A DNA stretch of 6,761 nucleotides from an uncultured Bacteroidales bacterium (GCA_947177325.1 CAMWUH010000122.1:1-6761); one strand, 5' to 3'; shown: positions 1-6,615, numbered from the stretch's first letter. Made by a program: numbers and translations. The notes: generated by a model not told the origin, from the sequence alone.

Positions 1-1181
1 ACCAAGCCGGTATCACCGACGTTGAGGTCTACGTTGAATATCGACAACCTTACAGCATCTGGCGCAAAATGCGCAAATATGGCGATGACTTTAACCATCT
101 GAAATATCGTCACTTCACCGAAATCGTCTTCGAAAATCCACTCCCCGGCTTAACCGAAAAGGAAACCGTTCTGCGCATCTATGCAGTGCTGACCGACCGC
201 TTTAAAGAAAAACCCGGAGGCATTACCAACTATATTGACTCGCCGAAAGAAAACGGCTACCAAAGCTTCCACCTGAAGCTCCTCGCCGACTTCGGACGCT
301 GGCAGGAGGTTCACATCTCATCGCGCCGGATGGTCAGAGAATCACAGTTAGGCTGCATGGCCGAGCGCAGCGAAGACAATATTCGCCGCTGGATTGAAAA
401 ATTCCGCTCCGTACTCCGCGACATAGCCCATCAAGGCCGCGAAGGGGTTGGGTTTATCCAGGATGTCGTAACCTCATTCTACAACGACGACATCATGACC
501 TTTACCCCTAAAGGCCGGCCTGTTGTTCTTCCTCAGAAAGCAACCATCCTTGACTTTGCCTATGAGGTTCACTCAGCCCTTGGCGAGCACGCCAAATATG
601 CACGCGTCAATGGCTACCTTACGTCGATCAAAGCCCAGCTACACCGCGGCGACGTTGTTGAAATTTTCACCTCCGACGATTCCTCTCCTCAACCCGACTG
701 GCTCAACCACGTAGTCACCTACAAAGCCCGCAAAGCCATCCGCAACTATCTCCGTTCGCTACCAAAACCCCTCTTCCACCGGTGTCCTGAATGTCACCCC
801 ATTCCCGGTGAAGAAATCATAGGCTACAGCGACCCCTCTCGCCTCACCACCACAATTCACAAACGTGACTGCCCCATAGCCATCTCGCTCGCATCGCAGC
901 ATGGCGACTCCCTCCTTTCGGTCGACTTCCCCGCCGACCCCCACACTCTCTATCCGGTCACAATCGTAGTTACCGCCGTCGACCGCTACCACCTCTTTAT
1001 CGATATCGTTGAAACCATCACCAACCGCCTTCACCTGGCAATGACCGGCTTCAACACATCAACCGTCGACTCCATCGTAACCATCACCATCAGTCTCGGG
1101 GTTCACAGCGACGACGAACTCCAATCAATCATCAGCTCAATCGCCGCCATCGAAGGCGTGGATACGGTCAGGCGCAAGTAG
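1..1181 (+). CDS. RelA/SpoT homologue (RSH), 5'-truncated: degenerate synthetase remnant, TGS, Cys-rich and ACT domains
   Basis: The reading frame is open from base 3, so the gene starts upstream; 392 C-terminal residues are visible and the ATG at 69 is internal. In order one sees YSIWRKM (start of the synthetase domain), NGYQSFH at 252-272, EVHI at 306-317, a TGS domain from FTPKG (501) to GDVVEI (648-665), DWL and a KAR-type helix (696-755), a Cys-rich motif CPEC (783-794) with HKRDCP (858-875), and a C-terminal ACT domain (about 950-1178). RSH enzymes make and/or hydrolyse the alarmone (p)ppGpp in the cytoplasm and sense starvation at the ribosome. Aligned by eye to Rel, the Asp and Arg of the D-L-x-A-x-R motif, the GRFKDY loop and the Arg of QIRT are all replaced (FTEIVFE, GGITNY, EVHISS), so synthesis is doubtful. 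Only 29 codons separate DWL from CPEC, so the usual helical domain is missing. The hydrolase domain lies outside the window, so the choice between relA and spoT cannot be made. Confidence 0.9.
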   Translation, partial: QAGITDVEVYVEYRQPYSIWRKMRKYGDDFNHLKYRHFTEIVFENPLPGLTEKETVLRIYAVLTDRFKEKPGGITNYIDSPKENGYQSFHLKLLADFGRWQEVHISSRRMVRESQLGCMAERSEDNIRRWIEKFRSVLRDIAHQGREGVGFIQDVVTSFYNDDIMTFTPKGRPVVLPQKATILDFAYEVHSALGEHAKYARVNGYLTSIKAQLHRGDVVEIFTSDDSSPQPDWLNHVVTYKARKAIRNYLRSLPKPLFHRCPECHPIPGEEIIGYSDPSRLTTTIHKRDCPIAISLASQHGDSLLSVDFPADPHTLYPVTIVVTAVDRYHLFIDIVETITNRLHLAMTGFNTSTVDSIVTITISLGVHSDDELQSIISSIAAIEGVDTVRRK

Positions 1182-1190
1182 CCCGTGCTT

Positions 1191-1215
1191 AGACCCGGGT
1201 CTTAACGCTGTTTTT
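1191..1215 (+). terminator. Weak candidate terminator after the RSH gene
   Basis: A perfect 12-base palindrome AGACCCGGGTCT (1191-1202) begins ten bases after the RSH stop codon, and a run of five T follows at 1211-1215. The hairpin would have only about four to five pairs and eight bases separate it from the T-run, so this is a poor intrinsic terminator. It is listed because nothing better lies between the RSH gene and the next promoter. Confidence 0.25.
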
Positions 1216-1320
1216 CATGTCATTTGCCGACGGTTTGCTGCAGCTTGGAAAATAAATTGTGTGCCAAAATGATTTTTTTGTAGATTTTTCGCTCGATTTT
1301 CGTACTTTTAACACATAATC

Positions 1321-1353
1321 TGTTGCACAGTTCATTATTTCATTGTACTTTTG
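1321..1353 (+). promoter_or_regulatory. Bacteroidales-type promoter for the downstream operon
   Basis: TACTTTTG at 1346-1353 matches the Bacteroidota -7 consensus TAnnTTTG exactly. TGTTG at 1321-1325 matches the TTG core of the -33 box, with a 20-base spacer in the expected range. Transcription should start near 1359-1362. The next convincing gene on this strand starts at 1630, so the promoter probably drives the DUF3575-DUF5119-fimbrillin operon through a long leader. A small RNA starting here is possible, but I see no terminator before 1630. Confidence 0.55.
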
Positions 1354-1629
1354 CAGTAAGCCAATCTGACAACGCGAGCATAATAGAGATATGCCGGTCA
1401 ATGCGTGCCGGGTTCGGCTCATAATCCAATCTGTTGACAAACCAATCAACAACAATTAATCTATAATCTTATCCCAAAGTTAGCAAGCTATTATCACAAA
1501 GGTGCCTGTTAGCAGAACGACAAAAGCGGCGGCTCACAAAATCGGCAATCCCCGAATGAAGTGCCTTATGGTTCAGTATAAACGCCCTTTCGCCTTTTAT
1601 TAGCCTGCGAATATAATAAACCAGCCATT

Positions 1630-2739
1630 ATGAACGTTCTGAACAGAATGAACTGCCATATCAGATTGCTGACAGTAGCCATTCTACTGACGATTTCAGC
1701 TCTTAAACTCTCTGCAGAGGAAAAAGGCGACAGCGTACTGACGTTCCGTTTCTTTTCCGGGAGAGACATGTTTTATTCCCCGGCTTTGAATAATGAAGTA
1801 GAATTAGCAAAACTGTTTAGCTGCGTTGATCAATATAAAGAAAAAATAAACGACCACAAATTATCGCTACACGTCGACGGCTACAGTAATTCCAAAGCAA
1901 GCGATAAGGAGAACCTGCGTATCGCAAAAATCCGTTCTAACCGTGTAAAATCAGAGCTCATTACCCGCAAGGGGCTCAAAGAGGACAACTTCGTCACCCA
2001 TAATCACGCCGAGCAAGGCAACTTCGTGACCGTGCGTCTGTTTATTCCCGTAGAGGAACTGCTACCGTCGATCGAAGAGCCGGCAGAGACTCCGGTCGTG
2101 CCTGAAGCTGTCGATGAGGTTGAAGAAGTTATTGTTGCCGAAGAGCCGGCATCTGCTCAAGAGCCCGAGTCTGCCGATCAATCAGAGTTGACCGAGCCTG
2201 CGCCAACTTCAGAAGTTGCCGAAAATATCGTATCTGAAGGAAACAAGATTGAGCATTTCGCGCTCAAAACCAATCTCCTATACTACGCTGCACTGATGCC
2301 TAACGTGCAGATTGAATGGATGTTTACCAACCGATGGTCGGCCGCTCTCGAATTTCAAGGAGCATGGTATGCCAAGGAAGACCCCCACAAAGTCTACAGA
2401 GTGTCAACACTCATGCCTGAGGTACGCTATTGGGTTATTGACCGCTCAAGATGGCACGGTATGTATGTGGGCCTTTTTATCGGAGGCGGATTGTATGACC
2501 TCTGCAACGGCAAAACAGAGGGGCATAAAGGCGAAGGCGGCTTGGCAGGTATTTCGGCCGGTTATATGTGGCCCGTCAGCAAGCATCTTTCGCTTGAAGC
2601 AGGCATAGGATTAGGCTACATGCAACTGCGCGACAAAGTGTATACTCCCCTCGACGGGCACTTCCTCTATCAGTACACCAAAACCATCAATTACTTCGGC
2701 CCTCTGAGGCTAAATTTCTCATTGGTGTGGCGATTCTAA
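1630..2739 (+). CDS. OmpA-like domain / DUF3575 fusion protein of a fimbria-like operon
   Basis: A 369-residue exported protein. A signal peptide covers roughly residues 1-29 (basic start, hydrophobic 13-25, LSA before the acidic EEKGD). Residues 37-139 look like a divergent OmpA C-terminal domain, with a VDGYSN turn followed by N-L-x3-K-x-R-x3-V-x3-L (N95, R102, V106, L110). A Glu/Pro/Ala-rich linker spans about 141-207. Residues 208-369 fit DUF3575: FALKTNLLYYAALMPN, a W-rich stretch, PEVRYW (263-268), WHGMYVGLF (275-283), SLEAGIGLGY (321-330) and a final NFSLVWRF. The alternating strands and terminal Phe suggest an outer-membrane beta-barrel with a periplasmic OmpA part that could touch peptidoglycan. 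DUF3575 genes are known neighbours of fimbrial genes in Bacteroidales, but their biochemical role is not established. The next gene starts 15 bases downstream. A second in-frame ATG at 1648 (M7) is a possible alternative start; the first was kept because the A-rich AATATAATAAACC sequence precedes it. Confidence 0.85.
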   Translation: MNVLNRMNCHIRLLTVAILLTISALKLSAEEKGDSVLTFRFFSGRDMFYSPALNNEVELAKLFSCVDQYKEKINDHKLSLHVDGYSNSKASDKENLRIAKIRSNRVKSELITRKGLKEDNFVTHNHAEQGNFVTVRLFIPVEELLPSIEEPAETPVVPEAVDEVEEVIVAEEPASAQEPESADQSELTEPAPTSEVAENIVSEGNKIEHFALKTNLLYYAALMPNVQIEWMFTNRWSAALEFQGAWYAKEDPHKVYRVSTLMPEVRYWVIDRSRWHGMYVGLFIGGGLYDLCNGKTEGHKGEGGLAGISAGYMWPVSKHLSLEAGIGLGYMQLRDKVYTPLDGHFLYQYTKTINYFGPLRLNFSLVWRF

Positions 2740-2754
2740 AGAACAATCAGTAAA

Positions 2755-3795
2755 ATGAAGATTATTAACCAATATAGCATATTATCCGTCGCGCTGCTTG
2801 CGTCCACGCTGTTCACAGCGTGTGAACGCACTGAATTGTGCTACGACCACTTCCCGACGCTCAACGTAGGGTTGTCGTGGGAGCATGAGTGGGAGCGCGA
2901 CTACGGCATGAACCATGCCTCCAACTGGGATGCTTCATTGCACGGATTTACATACGATGACATGCGCCCCGAACGCCCCGAATGGGTAAACATGGTTATA
3001 AGCAAACCCAACGGGACAAGCAACGAAACATATCTCAATCCCGAAGGCGGAGAAGTCAGTGTTGACCTCGGCTCCGGGCAGTCTTATCTGTTATATAACG
3101 GCGACACGGAATATATCATGCTGTCAGACATGACATCAATGCCCGATGCACGTGCCACAGCTACCTCCCGCACTCGCTCGGGGATGACATATATGAATGA
3201 GCATCATCCCAACGTGCGTTCAACCAATCCGCCCGACGTTATTTATGCGGCCTACGTTGAAAATGCACCTGAGTTTAAAGTTCATGACCACCACTCACTT
3301 GATGTCAAGATGCAGCCCCTGGTCTATACCTATGTGATCAGATATGAATTTGATTACGGTCTGGAGCACGTTTCGCTCGCTCGCGGCGCGCTCGGAGGTA
3401 TGGCAGAGTCAGTATATCTCCGCGATGGGCACACATCTGAAAACGCCTCAGTTATTTTGTTTGACTGCGACGTCAAGCCGTTTGGTTGTGAAGCTCATGT
3501 GCGCTCGTTCGGCATTCCCTCTTTCTCCGATGAATATTATGGCCGGGCTGAATCAGAGACCCCCGATCTCCCCTTCTCTCTCAATCTTGAAATTCTGCTA
3601 AGAAACGGCAAAATTGTTGAGTATAACTACGACATAGCCGACCAGATGAAGAAACAGCCCCGAGGCGGAGTTATAACGATCTCGGGATTGCGCATCGAGG
3701 ACCAGATCGGTGAGTCAGATTCAGGATTTAACGTCGATGTCGACGACTGGCCCGAACACGATGTCATTGACTTGCCGATTGAAGTGCAACCTTAA
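2755..3795 (+). CDS. DUF5119 lipoprotein of the fimbria-like operon
   Basis: A 346-residue predicted lipoprotein. The signal peptide ends in a lipobox, LFTAC, with the lipid-bearing Cys at residue 23 (Phe at -3 is less usual). Family features are LCYDH at 28-32 just after the lipidation site, a first beta domain with GGEVSVDLGSGQSYLLYNGDTEYI (split around 98-121), a mid-protein GGMAESVYL (214-222) and a final strand VITISGLRI (306-314). These fit DUF5119, a Bacteroidota family often found beside fimbrillins and built like the two-domain FimB/Mfa2 anchor proteins. A role as pilus anchor or accessory subunit in the outer membrane is inference from context, not sequence proof. It sits 15 bases after the DUF3575 gene, so the two are almost certainly cotranscribed. 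The region 125-180 is rich in His, Arg and Thr and is probably a loop. The tail after 315 is strongly acidic. Confidence 0.8.
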   Translation: MKIINQYSILSVALLASTLFTACERTELCYDHFPTLNVGLSWEHEWERDYGMNHASNWDASLHGFTYDDMRPERPEWVNMVISKPNGTSNETYLNPEGGEVSVDLGSGQSYLLYNGDTEYIMLSDMTSMPDARATATSRTRSGMTYMNEHHPNVRSTNPPDVIYAAYVENAPEFKVHDHHSLDVKMQPLVYTYVIRYEFDYGLEHVSLARGALGGMAESVYLRDGHTSENASVILFDCDVKPFGCEAHVRSFGIPSFSDEYYGRAESETPDLPFSLNLEILLRNGKIVEYNYDIADQMKKQPRGGVITISGLRIEDQIGESDSGFNVDVDDWPEHDVIDLPIEVQP

Positions 3796-3857
3796 CAATA
3801 GAAGTAAACAATATACCACCTAACTCATAAGAAATAAAAAAACTTAAAATAACCAAA

Positions 3858-4946
3858 ATGAAGAATCAACTCTTTTTCTTCGCTGTGGGTGCCCTTGCAC
3901 TTTCAGCCTGTACATCAGAAGATGTAATCGATGTCAGCATGCAAAGCAACACCATCGGTTTTGAGAATGTAGTGATGAAACAAAGCCGCGCAGATGCCCA
4001 GGTTGGCGACCTCACTACTGACAATCTTGACAAATTTATGGTTTATGGCTTCTACACCAAAGAAGGTCAAGTAGCAAATCCTATCCAGGTGTTTGGTGGC
4101 GATGCCGTGACAAAGCAAAACGGTTCATGGACCTATAGCGGAACACGTTTCTGGGTGCCCGATGCAACCTACAGCTTCTTTGCATATAGTTGTGCCGATG
4201 TCGCTCTCGACAACAACTTCGGTACGGTAGGTCTTGACCTTAACGCCACCGGAGCCGACCGTCAGTTGATTATCACCAACTATCGAAGCGATGTTCATCA
4301 TAACCATGACCTTATCTATGCCCAGAATAAGGAAATAAAGGCTTTGCCCAAAACCGACACCAATCCTAACCCCAACCCTAACGTAGCATTCAAGTTTTCT
4401 CACGTCCTGACCAAGATTGATGCAATATTCACCAGCGATTTCTCTACCGACTATGACATTGTCATAAAGGATGTAAAAATTGTGAACTTCCGCAATGTGG
4501 GTACATTCTCTCAGACAAAAGGTTGGGGCACTACTCCCGACCGTGATTTCAAGTTAGACATTAACAGTTCCATCTCTATGCCTTTGCTTTTCTCAACCAA
4601 CAACGGTACCGGAATTGCCAATGCATCTCAGACAAATGCACAGAAGCCCAGAACTGACTATCGCTACGTAATCCCCTACAAATATCAGTTCACCGACGTA
4701 CAGCTTAACTTTACAATCGAAGTGTATAAGGGCAGCGAGCATACTCCCGACAATTTAATATTGTCGCGTAACATGGAAGGGCACTGGGCTCCCCAGTGGG
4801 AACAAGGCTTCTATTACACCTACAACATTACTTTGACCGGCTCGGTTGCCAACCTGCAGCCTATCGTATTTGAAGTAGCTCAGGATATGAACGGCTGGAC
4901 ACCCAGCACCACCACTGCTACCGACATTACCTTCTCGGCCAACTAA
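3858..4946 (+). CDS. Fimbrillin family (Mfa-like) lipoprotein, pilin-like subunit
   Basis: A 362-residue lipoprotein. The signal peptide ends in lipobox LSAC (Cys18), followed by TSED, an acidic start compatible with surface export in Bacteroidota. Fimbrillin hallmarks follow: an N-terminal strand NTIGFENVVM, QSRAD at 42-46, FMVYGFYT (60-67), WTYSGTRFWVPDATYSFFAY (91-110), HDLIYA (150-155), the domain-boundary motif FKFSHVLTKI (178-187), W-E-Q-G-x-Y-Y-T-Y-N-I (314-324) and a C-terminal W347. Family knowledge: such proteins are lipid-anchored precursors of type V pili, cut after an Arg and polymerised by strand exchange. Here R44-A45 is the obvious candidate cut. An Asn-Pro run lies at 169-175, on the interdomain side. 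The gene follows DUF5119 by 62 bases; that gap is A-rich (AATAAAAAAACTTAAAATAACCAAAATG, written here only as the context of the start), the usual form of a Bacteroidota translation start, and may raise output of the subunit. A terminator follows. Stalk or tip cannot be decided. Confidence 0.85.
   Translation: MKNQLFFFAVGALALSACTSEDVIDVSMQSNTIGFENVVMKQSRADAQVGDLTTDNLDKFMVYGFYTKEGQVANPIQVFGGDAVTKQNGSWTYSGTRFWVPDATYSFFAYSCADVALDNNFGTVGLDLNATGADRQLIITNYRSDVHHNHDLIYAQNKEIKALPKTDTNPNPNPNVAFKFSHVLTKIDAIFTSDFSTDYDIVIKDVKIVNFRNVGTFSQTKGWGTTPDRDFKLDINSSISMPLLFSTNNGTGIANASQTNAQKPRTDYRYVIPYKYQFTDVQLNFTIEVYKGSEHTPDNLILSRNMEGHWAPQWEQGFYYTYNITLTGSVANLQPIVFEVAQDMNGWTPSTTTATDITFSAN
4362..4382 (+). repeat. Short Asn-Pro coding repeat in the fimbrillin
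   Basis: Residues 169-175 are NPNPNPN, encoded by three near-identical six-base units (AATCCT, AACCCC, AACCCT) and a final Asn codon. They lie directly before the conserved FKFSHVLTKI segment. Such a run is rigid and could vary in length by slippage in steps of two residues without breaking the frame. Confidence 0.6.
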
Positions 4947-4972
4947 TCGATATTTTAAATTCCAACTTATTG

Positions 4973-5011
4973 ATAATGGGCACACACTCGAATGTGTGCC
5001 CATTATTTTTT
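4973..5011 (+). terminator. Strong intrinsic terminator closing the fimbria-like operon
   Basis: A perfect 14-bp inverted repeat: the left arm 4973-4986 (ATAATGGGCACACA) pairs with 4993-5006 (TGTGTGCCCATTAT) around a six-base loop CTCGAA, and six T follow (5006-5011). It starts 26 bases after the fimbrillin stop codon. The left side is preceded mostly by non-A bases, so termination on the + strand is the better reading. Confidence 0.93.
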
Positions 5012-5118
5012 ATATGGCGATTGACATGCGCGGCGTGGCTAAGCGAGTTGAGACTCCAAACCCGTTAGGATTAGTAAAAAAAGAGCGGTAAAACGAAGTG
5101 TATGTCGGCATTTTTCGC

Positions 5119-5126
5119 TAAATTTG
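5119..5126 (+). promoter_or_regulatory. -7 box of the pyruvate kinase promoter
   Basis: TAAATTTG matches the Bacteroidota -7 consensus TAnnTTTG exactly and lies just seven bases before the pyk ATG at 5134. The -33 region is poor: only GTG at 5098-5100 at roughly the right distance. If transcription starts the usual few bases after the box, the mRNA begins at about the start codon. The box sits downstream of a strong terminator, so pyk needs its own promoter. Confidence 0.55.
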
Positions 5127-5133
5127 CAGCGTT

Positions 5134-6606
5134 ATGAAAAAGTTTACAAAAATTGTCGCTACCGTCAGTGACCGTCGCTGCGATATTCCATTCCTTATGC
5201 AGCTTTTTGAGAACGGCCTGAATGTGGTCAGAATGAACTCAGCTCATCTCGACCTCACCGGATTTCGCCGTATTGTCAACAACACCCGTGCCGTCAGTCC
5301 TGCCATCGGCATTCTGATGGACACCAAAGGTCCTGAGATACGCACCACCACCAATCTCGACGACCGCACGATAGTAATCAACACCGGCGATAAAATCGAC
5401 TTCATCGGAAATCCCGCCGGCTTTACAACCCCTACCATCATTTACCTTAGCTACCGCCACATAGCCAAGGATATTGCTCCCGGCATGCACTTGCTTATCG
5501 ATGACGGCGAACTTGATTTCGTCATAGACTCAATCGACGGCGACGTTATCCATGCAACAGCCCTCAACGAGGGCTCGCTCGGCTCTCGCAAGAGCGTGAA
5601 TATTCCCGGCGCAAAAATCAATCTGCCCGCACTGACCGACCGCGACCGAGTGAACATTCAGCATGCCATCGACCTCGAAATAGATTTCATAGCCCACTCA
5701 TTCGTGCGCCGGGCCGACGATGTCAAGGAGATACAGCAAATTCTTGACGAGCATCACTCCCCTATCAAGATTATTTCCAAAATCGAAAATCAGGAGGGTA
5801 TCGACAACATTGATGAAATCATTGACGCGAGCTATGGCATAATGGTGGCCCGCGGCGACCTGGGAATTGAAATTCCGGCCGAGCGCATCCCCGCCATCCA
5901 GTCAATGATTATAAAGAAATGTATAATGGCGCATAAGCCGGTTATAGTGGCCACTCAGATGCTGCACTCAATGATCAACAATCCCAGGCCTACTCGCGCT
6001 GAGGTGTCGGATATTGCCAACGCTGTCAATCAGCACACCGATGCCCTGATGCTGTCGGGCGAGACCGCCTATGGTAAATACCCTCTTGAAGCAATCTCCA
6101 CCATGAGCCGCATTGCCCGCGAAGCTGAAAAGGTGGTTGACTCGGGCAACGTTGAAACCCACGCTATCGAGCACGACCGCACGTCGTTTCTGGCCCGTCA
6201 GGCCGTGGCCTCATGCAATGTGTTGGGAACACGCGCCATCTTGACCGACTCCTATACCGGCCGAACCGCTCGCTACATATCCTCTTATCGCGCTACTATT
6301 CCAACGGTTGCAATATGCTATCGTGAACCGGTCATTCGCCTGCTCGCCCTCAGCTACGGCGTTCTGCCGCTTTATCAGCCCACTGAAGCCTCTTCGCGCG
6401 AATATCTGCTCAAAGGCCTGATGCAGCTCCTCGACTCCGGTCGCCTTACACCCGACGACATTATTGCCTATCTCGGCGGAAGCTTCGGCGAAGGCCACGG
6501 CACTTCATTCCTCGAAATCAACCGCGTCAGCGACGTCATGCTCAACTACAACTGCTACTGCCTTCCCAATCTCGAAGACGTTGTGCAGCCGATGCGCCAC
6601 GACTAA
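5134..6606 (+). CDS. pyk: Pyruvate kinase
   Basis: A complete 490-residue pyruvate kinase, which transfers phosphate from phosphoenolpyruvate to ADP, giving pyruvate and ATP, in the last step of glycolysis in the cytoplasm. Visible catalytic elements: TKIVATVSDRR at the start, R33, N35 and S36 in VVRMNSAH, DTKGPEIRT (63-71), the B domain about 72-165, SKIENQEG with catalytic K216 and E218, metal ligand D242 in MVARGDLGIEIP, T274 in VATQMLHSM, NNPRPTRAEVSDIANAV (282-298) and LMLSGETAYGKYP (305-317). The C-terminal effector domain runs from about 345 to 490. Glu68 occupies the position of Glu117 in muscle enzyme, which family studies link to K+ dependence. ISDRR-like TVSDRR in place of the usual GP-S motif is typical of Bacteroidota enzymes. 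Length is normal, and the ATG directly precedes the conserved first strand. It is separated from the upstream operon by a terminator and stands 51 bases before prfB. Confidence 0.97.
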   Translation: MKKFTKIVATVSDRRCDIPFLMQLFENGLNVVRMNSAHLDLTGFRRIVNNTRAVSPAIGILMDTKGPEIRTTTNLDDRTIVINTGDKIDFIGNPAGFTTPTIIYLSYRHIAKDIAPGMHLLIDDGELDFVIDSIDGDVIHATALNEGSLGSRKSVNIPGAKINLPALTDRDRVNIQHAIDLEIDFIAHSFVRRADDVKEIQQILDEHHSPIKIISKIENQEGIDNIDEIIDASYGIMVARGDLGIEIPAERIPAIQSMIIKKCIMAHKPVIVATQMLHSMINNPRPTRAEVSDIANAVNQHTDALMLSGETAYGKYPLEAISTMSRIAREAEKVVDSGNVETHAIEHDRTSFLARQAVASCNVLGTRAILTDSYTGRTARYISSYRATIPTVAICYREPVIRLLALSYGVLPLYQPTEASSREYLLKGLMQLLDSGRLTPDDIIAYLGGSFGEGHGTSFLEINRVSDVMLNYNCYCLPNLEDVVQPMRHD

Positions 6607-6615
6607 CCCTGACCC

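Larger units (their letters stand above)
1182..1629. other. Intergenic region and probable long leader of the fimbria-like operon
   Basis: These 448 bases contain no convincing protein gene. They hold a weak palindrome with a T-run (1191-1215), an AT-rich stretch with a promoter (1321-1353) and then about 270 nt of probable 5' leader before the ATG at 1630. A second, poorer box pair, TTTG at 1277-1280 and TACTTTTA at 1303-1310, precedes the main promoter. In the leader I see short hairpin options, GCCG-GGTT-CGGC at 1407-1418 and TGTTGA/TCAACA at 1432-1451, a repeated CCAATCTG (1361-1368 and 1427-1434), and two tiny ORFs: 22 codons at 1391-1459 and 15 codons at 1556-1603. None has independent support. 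A reverse-strand ORF across 1189-1455 covers the promoter and resembles no family I know. Confidence 0.6.

Noticed and set aside
1277..1310. Second promoter candidate (TTTG and TACTTTTA)
   Set aside because: The last base of the -7 box is wrong and the spacer of 22 is long; the pair at 1321-1353 fits better. It is mentioned only within the intergenic entry.
1391..1440. tRNA-like strings (GGTTCGGCTC and CTCATAA, the latter like a Met anticodon loop)
   Set aside because: The flanking stems do not pair (TTCGG against TCCAA has a mismatch and a wobble) and no acceptor, D or T arm can be placed around it.
1189..1455. 88-codon reverse-strand ORF in the first intergenic region
   Set aside because: It spans the best promoter of the region, has no family likeness and an odd Cys/Ser/Lys composition, and no start signal. 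It is more likely a chance open frame.
1182..1629. Invertible promoter (phase variation) upstream of the surface operon
   Set aside because: Bacteroidales surface loci often have this, so I looked for long inverted repeats flanking the promoter. Only short hairpins of 4-6 pairs and a 12-base palindrome were found, and no recombinase gene is in the window.
4125..4403. Reverse-strand and alternate-frame ORFs inside the fimbrillin, DUF3575, RSH and pyk genes
   Set aside because: They lie wholly within well-supported genes and have no recognisable domains or start context.
5030..5080. tRNA-like CTCCAAA string, like a Trp anticodon loop
   Set aside because: The five bases on each side do not pair and there is no cloverleaf. 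Treated as plain intergenic sequence before pyk.
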